64,000 nucleotides of DNA from the NCBI GenBank assembly GCA_028753945.1, contig JAPNXP010000006.1, forward strand, positions 930,001-994,000. The letters are read 5' to 3'. The first letter of the stretch is position 1; each line of letters begins with the position of its first letter. The translations under genes and the position numbers were made by a program. The DNA comes from Hexactinellida sp. DTS-2022. Taxonomy: Eukaryota; Porifera; Hexactinellida. Below the pieces are notes generated by a model that saw nothing but the letters and a program-made list of their open reading frames with translations, was not told where the DNA came from and made no database searches. Positions 10,147 to 21,342 of this stretch are shown here, piece after piece.

Positions 10147-13100
10147 ATGAAGAGTGTATGTGATAAATTGGTGGTGTTTTTGATAACAATTTTGTCAGTG
10201 TCAGTTCTACAAATCAAAGCAGGTAATATTAATAGTAAATAGTAAACAAAAATGTAACACGGATTGCATGGATCAGAACTAAACATTTGATATTTGTATG
10301 TTGTTATCTTTCTCACAGCTCCAGTTCCTGACTTAGTTTTCAGAAATACTAATTATAAGTTCTTCTCTCATTCTCCATCAATTACCAGGGCAACAGCTGA
10401 AACATATTGCAATGCTTGGGGAGGTAATCTGGCTACAATTGAGTCATCAAAAGAAGATACAATGCTGAAGCTGTTGACCGATACAGTGGATTACTTTTCC
10501 TGTTGGATAGGACTGAATGACATGGGCACTGAGGCAGGTACAGATGCTAGTGCATTTGTATGGGTAGATGGTAGTAACAGTACATTTAGGAAATTAGGTA
10601 TGTTTCCAAATGACATTAATGATGCTGACTGTGTGACTTTCCGATATATGAAGGCTAATGGAATTATATCGAATGAATGGCAAAATTTGGCTTGTGATCA
10701 GTTAACCAATTGCAGCTATTGTTCAAAACCAGGTAACTATTTGAAACATATTTTTATAAGTAAAGGTAACACTGATTCCAACTATTATTACTAGGTGACT
10801 CCAGAGGATGTGACCTGATCTACGGAGGATCTTGTTACAGAGCATTTGAAGTGAGCGGTGGGATCAACTGGCTAGATGCTCAATCTAGCTGTGCTGTGTG
10901 GGGTGGTGACTTGACTAGTTTTGACCTTGTAAGAGATAAGGCCCTACTGTTTGAGTATATTCCTGACTCAGTGGGAGATTGCTGGATAGGATTGCATGAT
11001 AGAGATGGAGACGGGACTTTCCAATGGATTGATGGGACAGCATTGGATTATAAGAGATGGGATACAGGGGAACCAGGTGTAGCTAGTACAAATAAATGTG
11101 TAGAAATGATCGCTACAAGTAGAAGGTGGAGAAGTATCAGCTGTGATGGAACAAAGAATAGCTTTTTGTGTGAAATAGGCTTAACCAACATAACAACCCC
11201 AGGTATGTGTAGATAGCATGTTTTCTCAAATTATTTAAGCATATGGATGGAATACAAAACCATTTAGTAACTATTAATTAAATTTTCTCAGTGTATTATA
11301 TAATAGCACTGATTACTATCGAATGGCATATATAAATTGAATAGTAAATTGTAGTTCATTTTGTAATTTTGGATTTTGAGAAAAGGTGCATGTAGGTTAC
11401 AGATTTGGAGAGTTAATAGATGGAGGTTTGAATTTCAGATTATTGACTGTACATTTTTTCATATTCGACTCTACAACACTCGCATGCAAAGGAGATGTGA
11501 ATTCAGGTGCAACTACATGGCAGTACTCTATTAACGCTGATCTCTCATCAAGTGAAGTGCTAACTGCTACCTACATGAGTACACAGACTGGAGTGAGTTG
11601 GTTAGCAGTTGATAATACCAAGCAAGGATACTATCAGTGTCGCATCAGCAGTGCAAACAGATATACAGTAGGACTGTATAATAGTGAGAAGACAACAGGT
11701 CAGTGAATTCACAACTTTATAATCAATTTTGAATGACTCCAAATACATTTCCTATCTAGTTGCTGTATCAGGAAGCACATACACCTATATAGTAGGAGTA
11801 GATAGAGAGGATGTATTATTGCTGTGTGATCCTATGGACAGTAGTGTTGTTCTGAGCACTATAGCATGGACTGTTTTAGGTGGAAATTCCTTTACAAACC
11901 CTCTCAATATATATGATGAGAGAAGTAATTTACCATTTGAATCTACTGAGATGAATTGCTTCACCGGAGCAGTTTTAGTGACAACTAGTAGGATTAATGT
12001 GAAAGGTAACTTCTAAGTTCTAACCCAAACCATATTAATAATAATAATCGACATTTCTATTTGTTGCTCAAACACGAAACATTTAAATACTTCGCGTTAA
12101 CATATCCAAACTAAACTCACAGTTTTGTTAATAATTTTGTATCCAATTTAGCAAAAACTCAATGATGAGAACAAATTCTATATTGGGAAGTCTACAATAT
12201 AGAATATGTTATAATCAAAATACAACCCGATTTTTTCTGCTAAAGAAAATGGTCTTGCCTGTATCAAAAGTAAAAAATTGTATATTTGTTGACCCATTGA
12301 AACATCTACAGTAGAAACCAGTTTTTTCTAAATAATGGTTTTTTCTAAATATGTAAGAATTTCCAATTGTGTTATATTTTCAATCGGTTTATTCTAGCTA
12401 TCGGATTTTTCTTACTATATTTCCATGGAAATAATTGGTTAGAAAAAAACCCGTTTTATAGTGAGAACAAATTCAGTTGGTATTTTCCCTAATTTCTTAA
12501 TATAAACTGACACATAAAGAAGAGACAGACAACCATCAAACTAAGATGTTGTAGATATTATACATTCCATATTCTATTCTCTAGTACCAGAAATGACCAT
12601 TCGATACGGATCTATTGTTGGCAATACCTTCTATTCAGTAAATCCAACAGTGAATATAATTAATCTACCTTTATCAACCAAAGACATAACTATATCATTC
12701 AATCTTGATGGGAAATGGAAGCTTCCTGACAACAGCAATTATTCTAACTCTGAACTGACAATTTCTATATTCACCTCACAAAATGAGGGACTGTACAAGT
12801 TTTATATTATTAACTGGGATAGGGGAGAGGAATGTGCCATGCAATTAAGAATTGATTCAACAATTGCAGGTATGTATGATATAATGTAGTATCGGTGATT
12901 TACTAATTGTATATTTAATATCAATATCTAGATGTTACTCCAGTGAGAGAGGTTACATTTGGAGATTCAACATATGGATACTTTACTACCACAACAAGAA
13001 TTCATTGGTTAACAGCTCAACTACGTTGTAATAACTGGCAAGGAAATCTAGCAACAATAAATTCGAAACAAATAGACTCTTTACTCTACTATCTGGTTAC

Positions 13101-16100
13101 AGAGTACTTTACATGTTGGATAGGTTTGAATGACATAACAAGTGAAGCTAATCATACCGCTAGTGCATTTGTATGGGCAGATGGTAGTACTAGCACCTAC
13201 AGACAGTTTGATACGGTAGCCAATCCTAATGGTGAGCCTGATGATACAAATGGTGATAGGGATTGTGTAGGATTTCGATATGACAATAATCTTGGTTCAG
13301 ATGGCTGGGATGATAGAGGATGTAATGCCCATGTTTATTGCTACTTCTGTCAGAAGTCTGGTAAGTTCTTATCATAACATTATGAGATATCAAGTTATGT
13401 TAATATGACTGATTATTATCCAACAGGTGACTCCAGGGGATGTGACCTGATCTATGGAGGATCTTGTTACAGAGCATTTGAAGTGAGTGTTGGTATCAAC
13501 TGGCTAGATGCTCAATCTAGCTGTGCAGTGTGGGGTGGTGACCTGACTAGTATCGTTACAGAGAGAGAGAATAGCTTGTTGTACACTGCTATCTCTGATG
13601 CAGTGAGTAATTGCTGGATAGGATTGTATGAGAGAGGTGGAGATGGGACGTATCAACGGGTTGATGGGACAGTATCGAGTTACACTAACTGGACAGGAAG
13701 TGCTCCTACTGCTGACAATATAAATGATTGTATTCAAATGGACACTAATGGAGCTGGTAGCTGGATAGCTACAGACTGTAAGGGTACCAGCAATAGCTTT
13801 ATTTGTAAAAAGCCTAATACAAATACAGACACAACAGGTCTGTTAACTTTAAACATTGTTAATTTAATTTATAGAAACCTTTAAATTTACATCACTCTAC
13901 AGGTTATGTATTCGGAGAACTGACTGACCAAGGCCTGAATTTCCGCTCACTGACAGGAAATACATTCTTATTCGACTCAACAACAATCGCATGCAAAGGA
14001 GATGTGAATTCCGGTGCAACTACATGGCTATACTCTATTAACTCAGACCTCTCATCAAGTGAAGTGCTAACTGCTGCCTATATGAGTACACAGACTGGAG
14101 TGAGTTGGTTAGCAGTTGATAATACCAAACAAGGATACTATCAGTGTCGCATCAACAGTACAAACAGATATACAGTAGGACTGTATAATAGTGAGAAGAC
14201 AACAGGTCAGTAAATTCGGATAATTCTCGTCATAATCTGGTTCACATTTTCATTATTTACTATAATTCCAATTAGTTGCTGTATCAGGATTCACATACAA
14301 CTACACTGTGGGAGTTGATGGAGAAGATATCCTGTTGCTATGTGACCCTATGAACAGTAGCTATGATCTCGGTAGCTTGAGATGGCGCTTAATAGATGGA
14401 ATGATGTACGCCAATCCACTAAATGCCTCTGCTTTGAAGGAAATATTATTACCTCAGTTGAGCACACAATTATCATGCATTTCTGAGGGAAACACAGATA
14501 CTATTATTCTCATTAACATTATATTATATTGTAAGTTATAATGTTATAGTATACTTAATTAGATATAATATACAAAGATTTGTTACCAATGTGTTAAAAA
14601 TACAAATTTCTCTCATTTAGTTCCAGAGATTACAGTATCATACAATTCATTGACCAGTTTGAAATACAGTGCACCCTACCCTGCAAATAATATACTCAAT
14701 CTTAACATCTCAACACAAGACTTGTTGATTTCCGTAACTTCCCCAGGGAGATGGAAACTACCGGATAATACTTATGATACATCATTAATGCTGTATTTTG
14801 CATCATTGAGCAATGATACATTCGGACTATACCAGTTCTATACTATCAATTGGAATGGTGTTGAAGTATGTTCTATACAAATCATATTATTACAAGGAGG
14901 TAAGTACAGGTATCCCTCTTTTTACGCGGTAGATGCGTTCCTTGAAAAGCCCGCGTAAAACGAAATCGCGTAAAAAAACGGTTCATTCTCATAGTAACAC
15001 ATATTAAACCAATAGATGCGTTTCCAAATATTATAAACATCGAATAAAATTTTAAATACCTAGTGTTTAAACACTAAGAAATCCAACATCCGGACCTCTC
15101 AGATAGCCAAGGTTTCCGTGTGTATGTTAATCCCATGGGAATTCCCATAGGATTTCCAATATCGTTTTGAATGGAATTATTTTTACCTATGGGAATCCTG
15201 ATAGAAACCAACTTGTGAGAATACTTGGGAATTCCCACAGAAAGGTAATTGTGTTGTGAAGTGAATTAAAATTCCCTTCACACCGCAACCCTACACCTTC
15301 GGGTACCTCCCACAACCGGGTATCTCTAGTGTGAATAGTGAAGCAAATATGTATTCATTTGACCAATAATATATTTGGATGAACTTAATATACCACAAAT
15401 ACATATCCCTAACTATCTACTATCTCTAAATCATCATCTTTGTTTTTTTGGAAATGTAGAACCGCTTTGTTACCACTAAATCTTAAAAATTATCGAAAAT
15501 ATCCATAAAAAATAGAATTAATTGTATGAAAATCATAGATAACCGCATAAAACGAGTTGAAAAATCGCGTAAAAAAAGTTTTGGTCATAAAAATTGTTCC
15601 GCGTAAAACGAAAACGCGTTAAAAAAAACCGCGTAAAACGAGGTATTACTGTATATGATTAATTTACATTATAAATATACAGTGTTATGAAGTTATATTT
15701 CATACAGATTATACAAATGCACTTTCAATCTCAACATCAACATTGGGAACAGTCCAGAATGAATCAATAATAGTATTGAAGAACGAGATTATCACAATAT
15801 CATGCGGTATTTCTAACCCAACAGATAGAGTACAATGGTATTACAGATCCTATTACGATAGTGAGGTGATTGACAAAACCTCTCTATCAACATTCTCCGT
15901 ACAGACTGGCATCAGTAGTCTAGAGGTCAGTTCAAATCAACCTGGCTACTACAGCTGTGTTATAAATGCAAACACTCTATACACAATCTCCATTGCAGAC
16001 AGAGCAACATTAGGTAAGTGTATCTAATTTACATGTTAGAAGCTTCTAGCTTTTTCATTACAATGGATCCTATTCTTCTAGTTGAAATTACGAACTTTGA

Positions 16101-18297
16101 CTCTCCATCCCAACAAGTTGACTACACAGCTGGCTCTACTAGCTCAATGCTCTACTACTCTCATGCTAACATTCCAGACAACTCATTACGTTGGACACCA
16201 GACACGGTAACAAATGGTATTGATGCACAATACAGTATTGAGTATCCAAATCCAGTTCTGTTGAGTAGAATATTCTCTGATGTGGGAGCAGGTGTACACA
16301 CATTTAGTTGTTTCTATAGAATGAGTCCTGTCACTCTTGTTGGAAGTCTACAGCTTGTTATCAGAGGTTTGTATTCCAAATTTATAAATATTTATACATT
16401 ATTTGTTATTATCTTTAGATACAGCAGAGATAACAGTTAATTATGAGGGCTACAGCAATGCATTCAGTGATGCGAATAATCCAAACTTTCCATCTCCACA
16501 GCAAATAAATATCCTGATAGAAACATCCAATGTAACAATTAGCTGCCACCTTACTGAATGTATTGGAATAGTAAAACTTGAAAAATCTGGACAAGAAAAG
16601 GTAACTGAATTTCCCTTATTTATACCACAATTTACTTCAGAATCTGGTGGAGAATATTCGCTAATGAGACAAACAAGTTCTGGAAAAAACTACACCACAG
16701 CCCATCTGAGCATAAATGTGATAATTAATCCATCGCAAGTATCTTCAAGTGCACTACTTATTTCTATCATATCAATAGTGCTCGTCGTCAAATGTATAAC
16801 AGTATAAATCAACGTACTTGTTCCGATATGTATTAAAGTATTTGTCAAAAAACGGCAAAAATTGAACTCAAGTCCGTTCAAAGACAAAAAAACAGATTCC
16901 GCTAAAAATGAATTCTCCCTCATCAAAAGAGGCCACCATAACAAACGCAAAAGATCTTCTCATTCCAGAATAGCAGGAAGTGATGCATACTCTGGTTATG
17001 CAAACCTAGAAGAAATACAATCTCCGACAAAAGAATACATTGATCTTCCTGTTAAAACCAGTGTGGGAGAGTATATGACTATCGATGAGACATCAATAGT
17101 ACATATTGAACCTGAAACTAAAGCTCAAAATCAGAAAGGTCCGTACTATTCAAATTTGGGTAGCTTGCCTTCAGATGATAGAAATTATGAACAATTGAAG
17201 GAAGATAAAGAGTATATGGAAATAAATCGGTTTGAATTATATGAAACATATACATCAATGAGCGCAATCAAAGACGAAGAAATGAAATTCGTCTCAAAAG
17301 ATATTCCTGTGAAGGATTTTCCAGCCGCATACCAACAGTATGTTGCAAATGGAATGGGAAAGGATTCATTATTCTCTGTTGAATTTCGAGCATTAAACGA
17401 AGAATCAAGGGAAAATGTTGAACCAGACAGTGATGAGGCTAAAAAAGAGGTAAATGTTGGAAAAAATCCCATTAAAAACATACTTCCTTATGATGATAAT
17501 AGAGTTGTATTGCAATCTCCATACATTAAATGTAACTACATCAATGCAAGTTGGCTTGAGAATAATCAATTCATAGCCAGCCTCCATCCAACAGGAGAAA
17601 CATTACAAGATTTCCTACAGATGATCTACCAGACTGAAGCTAGTATGGTGATAATGCTAACTACGAGAAAGGAGAAAGCTAAGATCATTGGTGGAATTTC
17701 AACTCGTGTGTGTTATTGGCCTAAAAAGGAGGAATCTTTGAAATGTCATCCTTTTGAAGCCAGTTTAATCAGTTCTACTGAAACCAATGCATTTGCCAAA
17801 CAAGAAATTTCAGTGAAGAACACTTTAGAAGGAAAAAATCACTCATTTACCCAGTGTATTTCTCCTATATGGAACGAAGATAGTACTGTAGTTGATTTGA
17901 CGTGGGTATTTGCTCTGTTGACTCGAATCATGAAACAGAAGCAGGACTCACCTAATATTCCCATCATAATCCATTGTACCGATGGTATCTCAAAGACTGG
18001 CATCATAATGACTGCATTGAACTCAATCAAAGAACTCAATGCTAGGAACTCAATTAACATTTTCAACGCTGTTAAGAATCTTCGGAAACAAAGAATGAAC
18101 ATGGTACCTACCTTGGTAAGTGAAACCAATAATCTTTTTCTTTGATTTGGGTACACATGTCAACTGTCATTCAGGCAAAAAACATGCGTGCTTAGTATTT
18201 AATTTGTATGCCTTACTTTATCCTGTTTTGTTTCCTCTAGGCTTGCTATTCAACCTGCTACTCCCTACTGAACGAATACTGTTTTATTCACCTTTGA
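10147..18297 (+). CDS. Lectin-Ig receptor pseudophosphatase, copy 1 (stop codon inside the transmembrane segment)
   Basis: Fifteen exons: 10147-10222, 10319-10732, 10795-11202, 11396-11698, 11760-12005, 12585-12869, 12932-13360, 13427-13837, 13903-14205, 14276-14530, 14621-14899, 15708-16013, 16082-16366, 16419-18115, 18241-18297. All internal joins are phase 1, except the last, which is phase 0. Domains in order: signal peptide (exon 1); CTLD1 and CTLD2 with CWIGLND/CWIGLHD; Ig1-3; CTLD3 and CTLD4; Ig4-6; Ig7 (…QPGYYSC); two Ig-like segments; then exon 14 with transmembrane, tyrosine-rich tail and PTP domain. In this copy TAA at 16805-16807 cuts the protein to about 1462 residues within a transmembrane segment also hit by I-to-K and V-to-N changes. 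The 427-codon PTP frame beyond is otherwise open. The product would be secreted or held by a short hydrophobic tail. Confidence 0.8.
12307..12463. repeat. MITE-like inverted repeat in intron 5
   Basis: Ends TACAGTAGAAACCAGTTTTT and, inverted, TCACTATAAAACGGG, both followed by TTTTTTCTAA. The element is found in intron 5 of all five full copies (near 23503, 34671, 44673 and 54829), so it is older than the array. The rest of intron 5 (12006-12584) is unremarkable AT-rich DNA. Confidence 0.6.
14905..15653. mobile_element. Pogo/Tigger-like non-autonomous element in intron 11, copy 1
   Basis: 749 bp with TA-bounded inverted ends: TACAGGTATCCCTCTTTTTA and, on the other strand, TACAGTAATACCTCGTTTTA, followed by ACGCGG repeats. 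The CAGTAATACCTCG terminus is Tigger-like. It is absent from copies 3 and 4, where intron 11 and most of exon 11 are missing. Confidence 0.72.
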
Positions 18298-18598
18298 TCA
18301 GTAGTACATATTACCATAATTATGTACATATTATACGTATATTGATATTATCTTTAACAATATGTGATGTGATTCCCCTTTATACTTGTACATACGTATA
18401 TCAATAACTTAATAGTGTGTTTAAATTATAATTTTAAATCTACCAATGTGGTGATTTCAATACTGGCCCGCTACGAATAATAATTATAGTATCAAATTTG
18501 TTTAGTTATTCACTATTGAAAACAACATAATAAGATCCTTTGCAGCGTTGCCAGTTTCTTTCTATCACATTTCCTTTCATAGTTTTAAATAAATATAC

Positions 18599-18775
18599 TA
18601 CAGTGGAACTTCCACAAATGGGGCCTGTGGAAACGGGGATCCTCTGAAAATTGGGTAAAAAAATACAGCAAATTCCTAGACACATAAATGAACCTCCACA
18701 AACGGCGAATCGGCAGAAATGGGGAATCGGGGTGGCTAAGACCTTGCGTCCCTGGCACCCCGTTTGTGGACTGTA
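18599..18775. repeat. 177-bp pogo-like MITE in the 3' flank of copy 1
   Basis: Ends TACAGTGGAACTTCCACAAA and TTTGTGGACTGTA are inverted repeats. Copies 3 and 4 have the empty site (ATATACTA|GTTTGATT), which proves insertion at a TA dinucleotide. Confidence 0.85.
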
Positions 18776-18962
18776 GTTTGATTAACAATATGAAAAGTGA
18801 TGAGTCAGCATTTATTCTCAGTAAGTTTGTCGATTGCTAAACACCAACCAATATTTCCTAATTATTGAATTCACAAAATTGTAAAAAACATATTTTTGAC
18901 CATGTCATCATCACCTCAAGGTGTTAAAACCCATTTGTAGTGGTGTTACGTGGCAAAGGGAT

Positions 18963-19147
18963 CAGGGTTTCATCCAGGCGTATGCGACGCGCCTTCAGGC
19001 GCGTAATTTCAAAAGGAAACTTTTCTAGGCGCGCGAAAATCGAGAGATGCTCCCATAGACGTAATACAAATTGAGTATTTTAGGCGCGTGTGAGCGAGCT
19101 CAAAATTAATCTAGGCGCGCGGGTAATTTTTCCTGGATGAAAGCCTG
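18963..19147. repeat. 185-bp hAT-like MITE in the 3' flank of copy 1
   Basis: Terminal inverted repeats CAGGGTTTCATCCAGG/CAGGCTTTCATCCAGG are flanked by an exact 8-bp duplication AAAGGGAT at 18955-18962 and 19148-19155. The GC-rich core repeats GGCGCG. The site is empty in copies 3, 4 and 5. Confidence 0.88.
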
Positions 19148-19875
19148 AAAGGGATGATTAATAAATTGAATTTTTGTTTCTAGCTTGCACCATCAATGAG
19201 ATAATTTATATTTACTAATCATGTATAAATCACCATTTAATTAAATAGTTAATAAATATATTATTAATAACCACAGTGAATCAATATAATTATTACAAGT
19301 TGAACCCAATTATGGCAGAAATTAAGTCCAAATTGAACATTCGTGATTATCCAAAGAGGTGTAAAATTAAATTCTCTATCCAAACATGAAATGTATAAAG
19401 GCCACTATTCATAATTTTGTGATAATTATGGGCCATAATTAGTTTAAATAGGTGCTGAAATAGTTTTATTAAAAATCATGACCTCAGATTCAAATTAGAC
19501 AGTCACTCCACGCCTACATGCAAAGTTTCAGCCCTCAAACTATAAAGATGTGGCCAGGGCACCGTCTACGGTGAAATAATAATAATAAGGCAGTGATTTA
19601 GAAATGGCCCACTACATAGTAGTCGGCACAGTAAGAACAATATAAATAAAGGCAGTAGTTTCTGTAGTCACCCACTAAGTAGTAGTCGGCACAGTAAAAA
19701 GATTTAGCACCTGAAATTTGATCCCTGAAATAATGGTTTGTGTTATGAATTTTCATCATCCATGCCTCAAAATAACTCAATTTATACGCCTCTAGGCATA
19801 TCTCACGCTTCAATATAAGGCATAACTTGTTAGAGTTAAGGAAAAGCCTAAAATAAGTCATATAAGTATAACTAC

Positions 19876-19966
19876 CTTCTGATCTCAGAGATAATGTCTG
19901 CATCGACTCAATCCATTGAGAATCAGTGACACCGTTCCAACCACAAATTCTCATCAGCTTATCTTC
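19876..19966 (-). other. Exon-like segment of unknown identity
   Basis: Minus-strand AAAAG|GAAGATAAG acceptor and AGAAG|GTAGTT donor enclose a 91-nt open segment containing CGWNGVTDSQWIESMQ. It recurs at 31072-31162 and 62348-62438. I do not recognise the protein, and the copies are too recent for their conservation to be evidence of function. Confidence 0.2.
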
Positions 19967-21150
19967 CTTTTAGCAAAAAATTCTTTATATTGAGAATATA
20001 TTGTTTTATATCACTATAAAGGTGTTAAACCCATTTCAGAAAGGTGGTTCGAAGGTTAACGACCCTTAGTGTGTTGGAAGTTTCCTCTTAGACAACTTAA
20101 TTTCAGAGTTATTCTATTTCGAGAATAAATACTGTTGTGCGAATTCACATATTTCTATACATGTCAAATAATTCCTATACACCGACAAATACTCTGTATT
20201 GGCAAATTGTAAACATGTTTTTTCATTATCACTTCAAAGTGTTAAGACCAATATGTTAAGGTGTCATGTGGCACAAGGATCGACTGATAAATTTGAAGTT
20301 TGTTTCTATCTTGCACCATCTCTGAGATAATTTACATTTATTTGATAAGCATACATATATTATCATAAGTATAATTAATTAATTAATTAATTAAACAATT
20401 AGATTCACAATGAATTTAATTATGTCAAACAAATTCCTGTAATTAATTTTAATCCATTGTATAGAAATACTACAAGTAAATAGAAATCTATCAAGAAAAG
20501 CATAGTTGTTGCAGTGTATTAGAGATTTTCGGGTGTCACGTATAACGGTAGATCTCTAATACATGCAACATAAACGGTCTTGTGTTTTAATAATATAGAT
20601 AAATAAATAAGACAGCATTACGACTAACTAATTAAACACTCAAATTAGTAACATTGACTCAATTTCACCTAGGAGCTAGTGTCTATCTCAATTTCAATAA
20701 CCTAAATTTGGAAAAACTCGATAGTTTGACAATAATTACGCGCTATAACCAACTTACTGGATTTATTGGAATACAAACTTCCGAAGGAATCAGGTCTGCT
20801 TTCGATGGACAATTTTCGTCAGCTTAATATGTATATTATTATGTCCTATAGGATATAGCCTCAATTTAACTACGTACTTCATATAAGTCCATTGTTAGTA
20901 TTAAATTTAGTCAACATATTATAAAGTCTCTCTATTATGAACAAATATTTGGTCCCCTGAATGTTCTTAATAAAAGAAATTGACTGTATTTCACTCGAAG
21001 AGGAAGGTTTACTATATGAACTATAAAGTTTATAGTTCATAGTTTAGTTTATAGTATAAACTATAAGTATTTCTGAATGGGAATGATTACATATTAAATC
21101 ATTATTATTGACTGAAAGTTACAATGCTAAGCTTCAGGTTAATTTAAATC

Positions 21151-21158
21151 ATGCAAAT
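21151..21158 (+). promoter_or_regulatory. Octamer-like ATGCAAAT in the copy 2 promoter
   Basis: Same conserved block as before copy 1, 184 bases ahead of the start codon. Confidence 0.35.
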
Positions 21159-21342
21159 GAGCATTGAACCTTTTAATGGCGTATTATTCTATACAGGAAG
21201 ATTTATTATACGAGTACACAGAATATCAAATAACCCCTGCAAATTAACCTATGAAATTATAGTGGAGGAACTATTTAATTGAGTACATAGATTTCTATGT
21301 TAATGATAATTAGTTGGATCAACTGTACAGTGACATCTAGCA

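Larger units (their letters stand above)
18298..21342. other. Intergenic DNA between copies 1 and 2
   Basis: The stretch starts with the copy 1 3'UTR, which has an AATAAA-containing run near 18588. It then holds two MITEs, a minus-strand exon-like segment, an AATT microsatellite (about 20372-20394), a hairpin at 20507-20570 (TGTTGCA…TGTATTAGAGAT inverted) and the conserved 5' flank of the next copy. Segments near 18870-19210 and 20200-20340 are diverged repeats of each other. Confidence 0.6.

Noticed and set aside
16862-18145. A separate cytosolic PTP gene in copy 1 beginning after the transmembrane stop
   Set aside because: The frame has no methionine at its start, continues exon 14 exactly and is fused in frame to the transmembrane segment in copies 3, 4 and 5. 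It is the same exon interrupted by a nonsense codon.
17839-18156. Minus-strand ORFs opposite the PTP, CTLD and tail exons in all copies
   Set aside because: They are antisense shadows of conserved coding exons, with no domain of their own.
18120-18407. 95-codon plus-strand ORF (also at 29316 and 60787)
   Set aside because: It reads through intron 14 and exon 15 in the wrong frame. The exon 15 frame that continues the PTP domain ends CFIHL-stop instead.
20372-20394. AATT/TTAA microsatellite
   Set aside because: A simple low-complexity tract of a kind expected in AT-rich DNA, repeated only because the spacer is duplicated.
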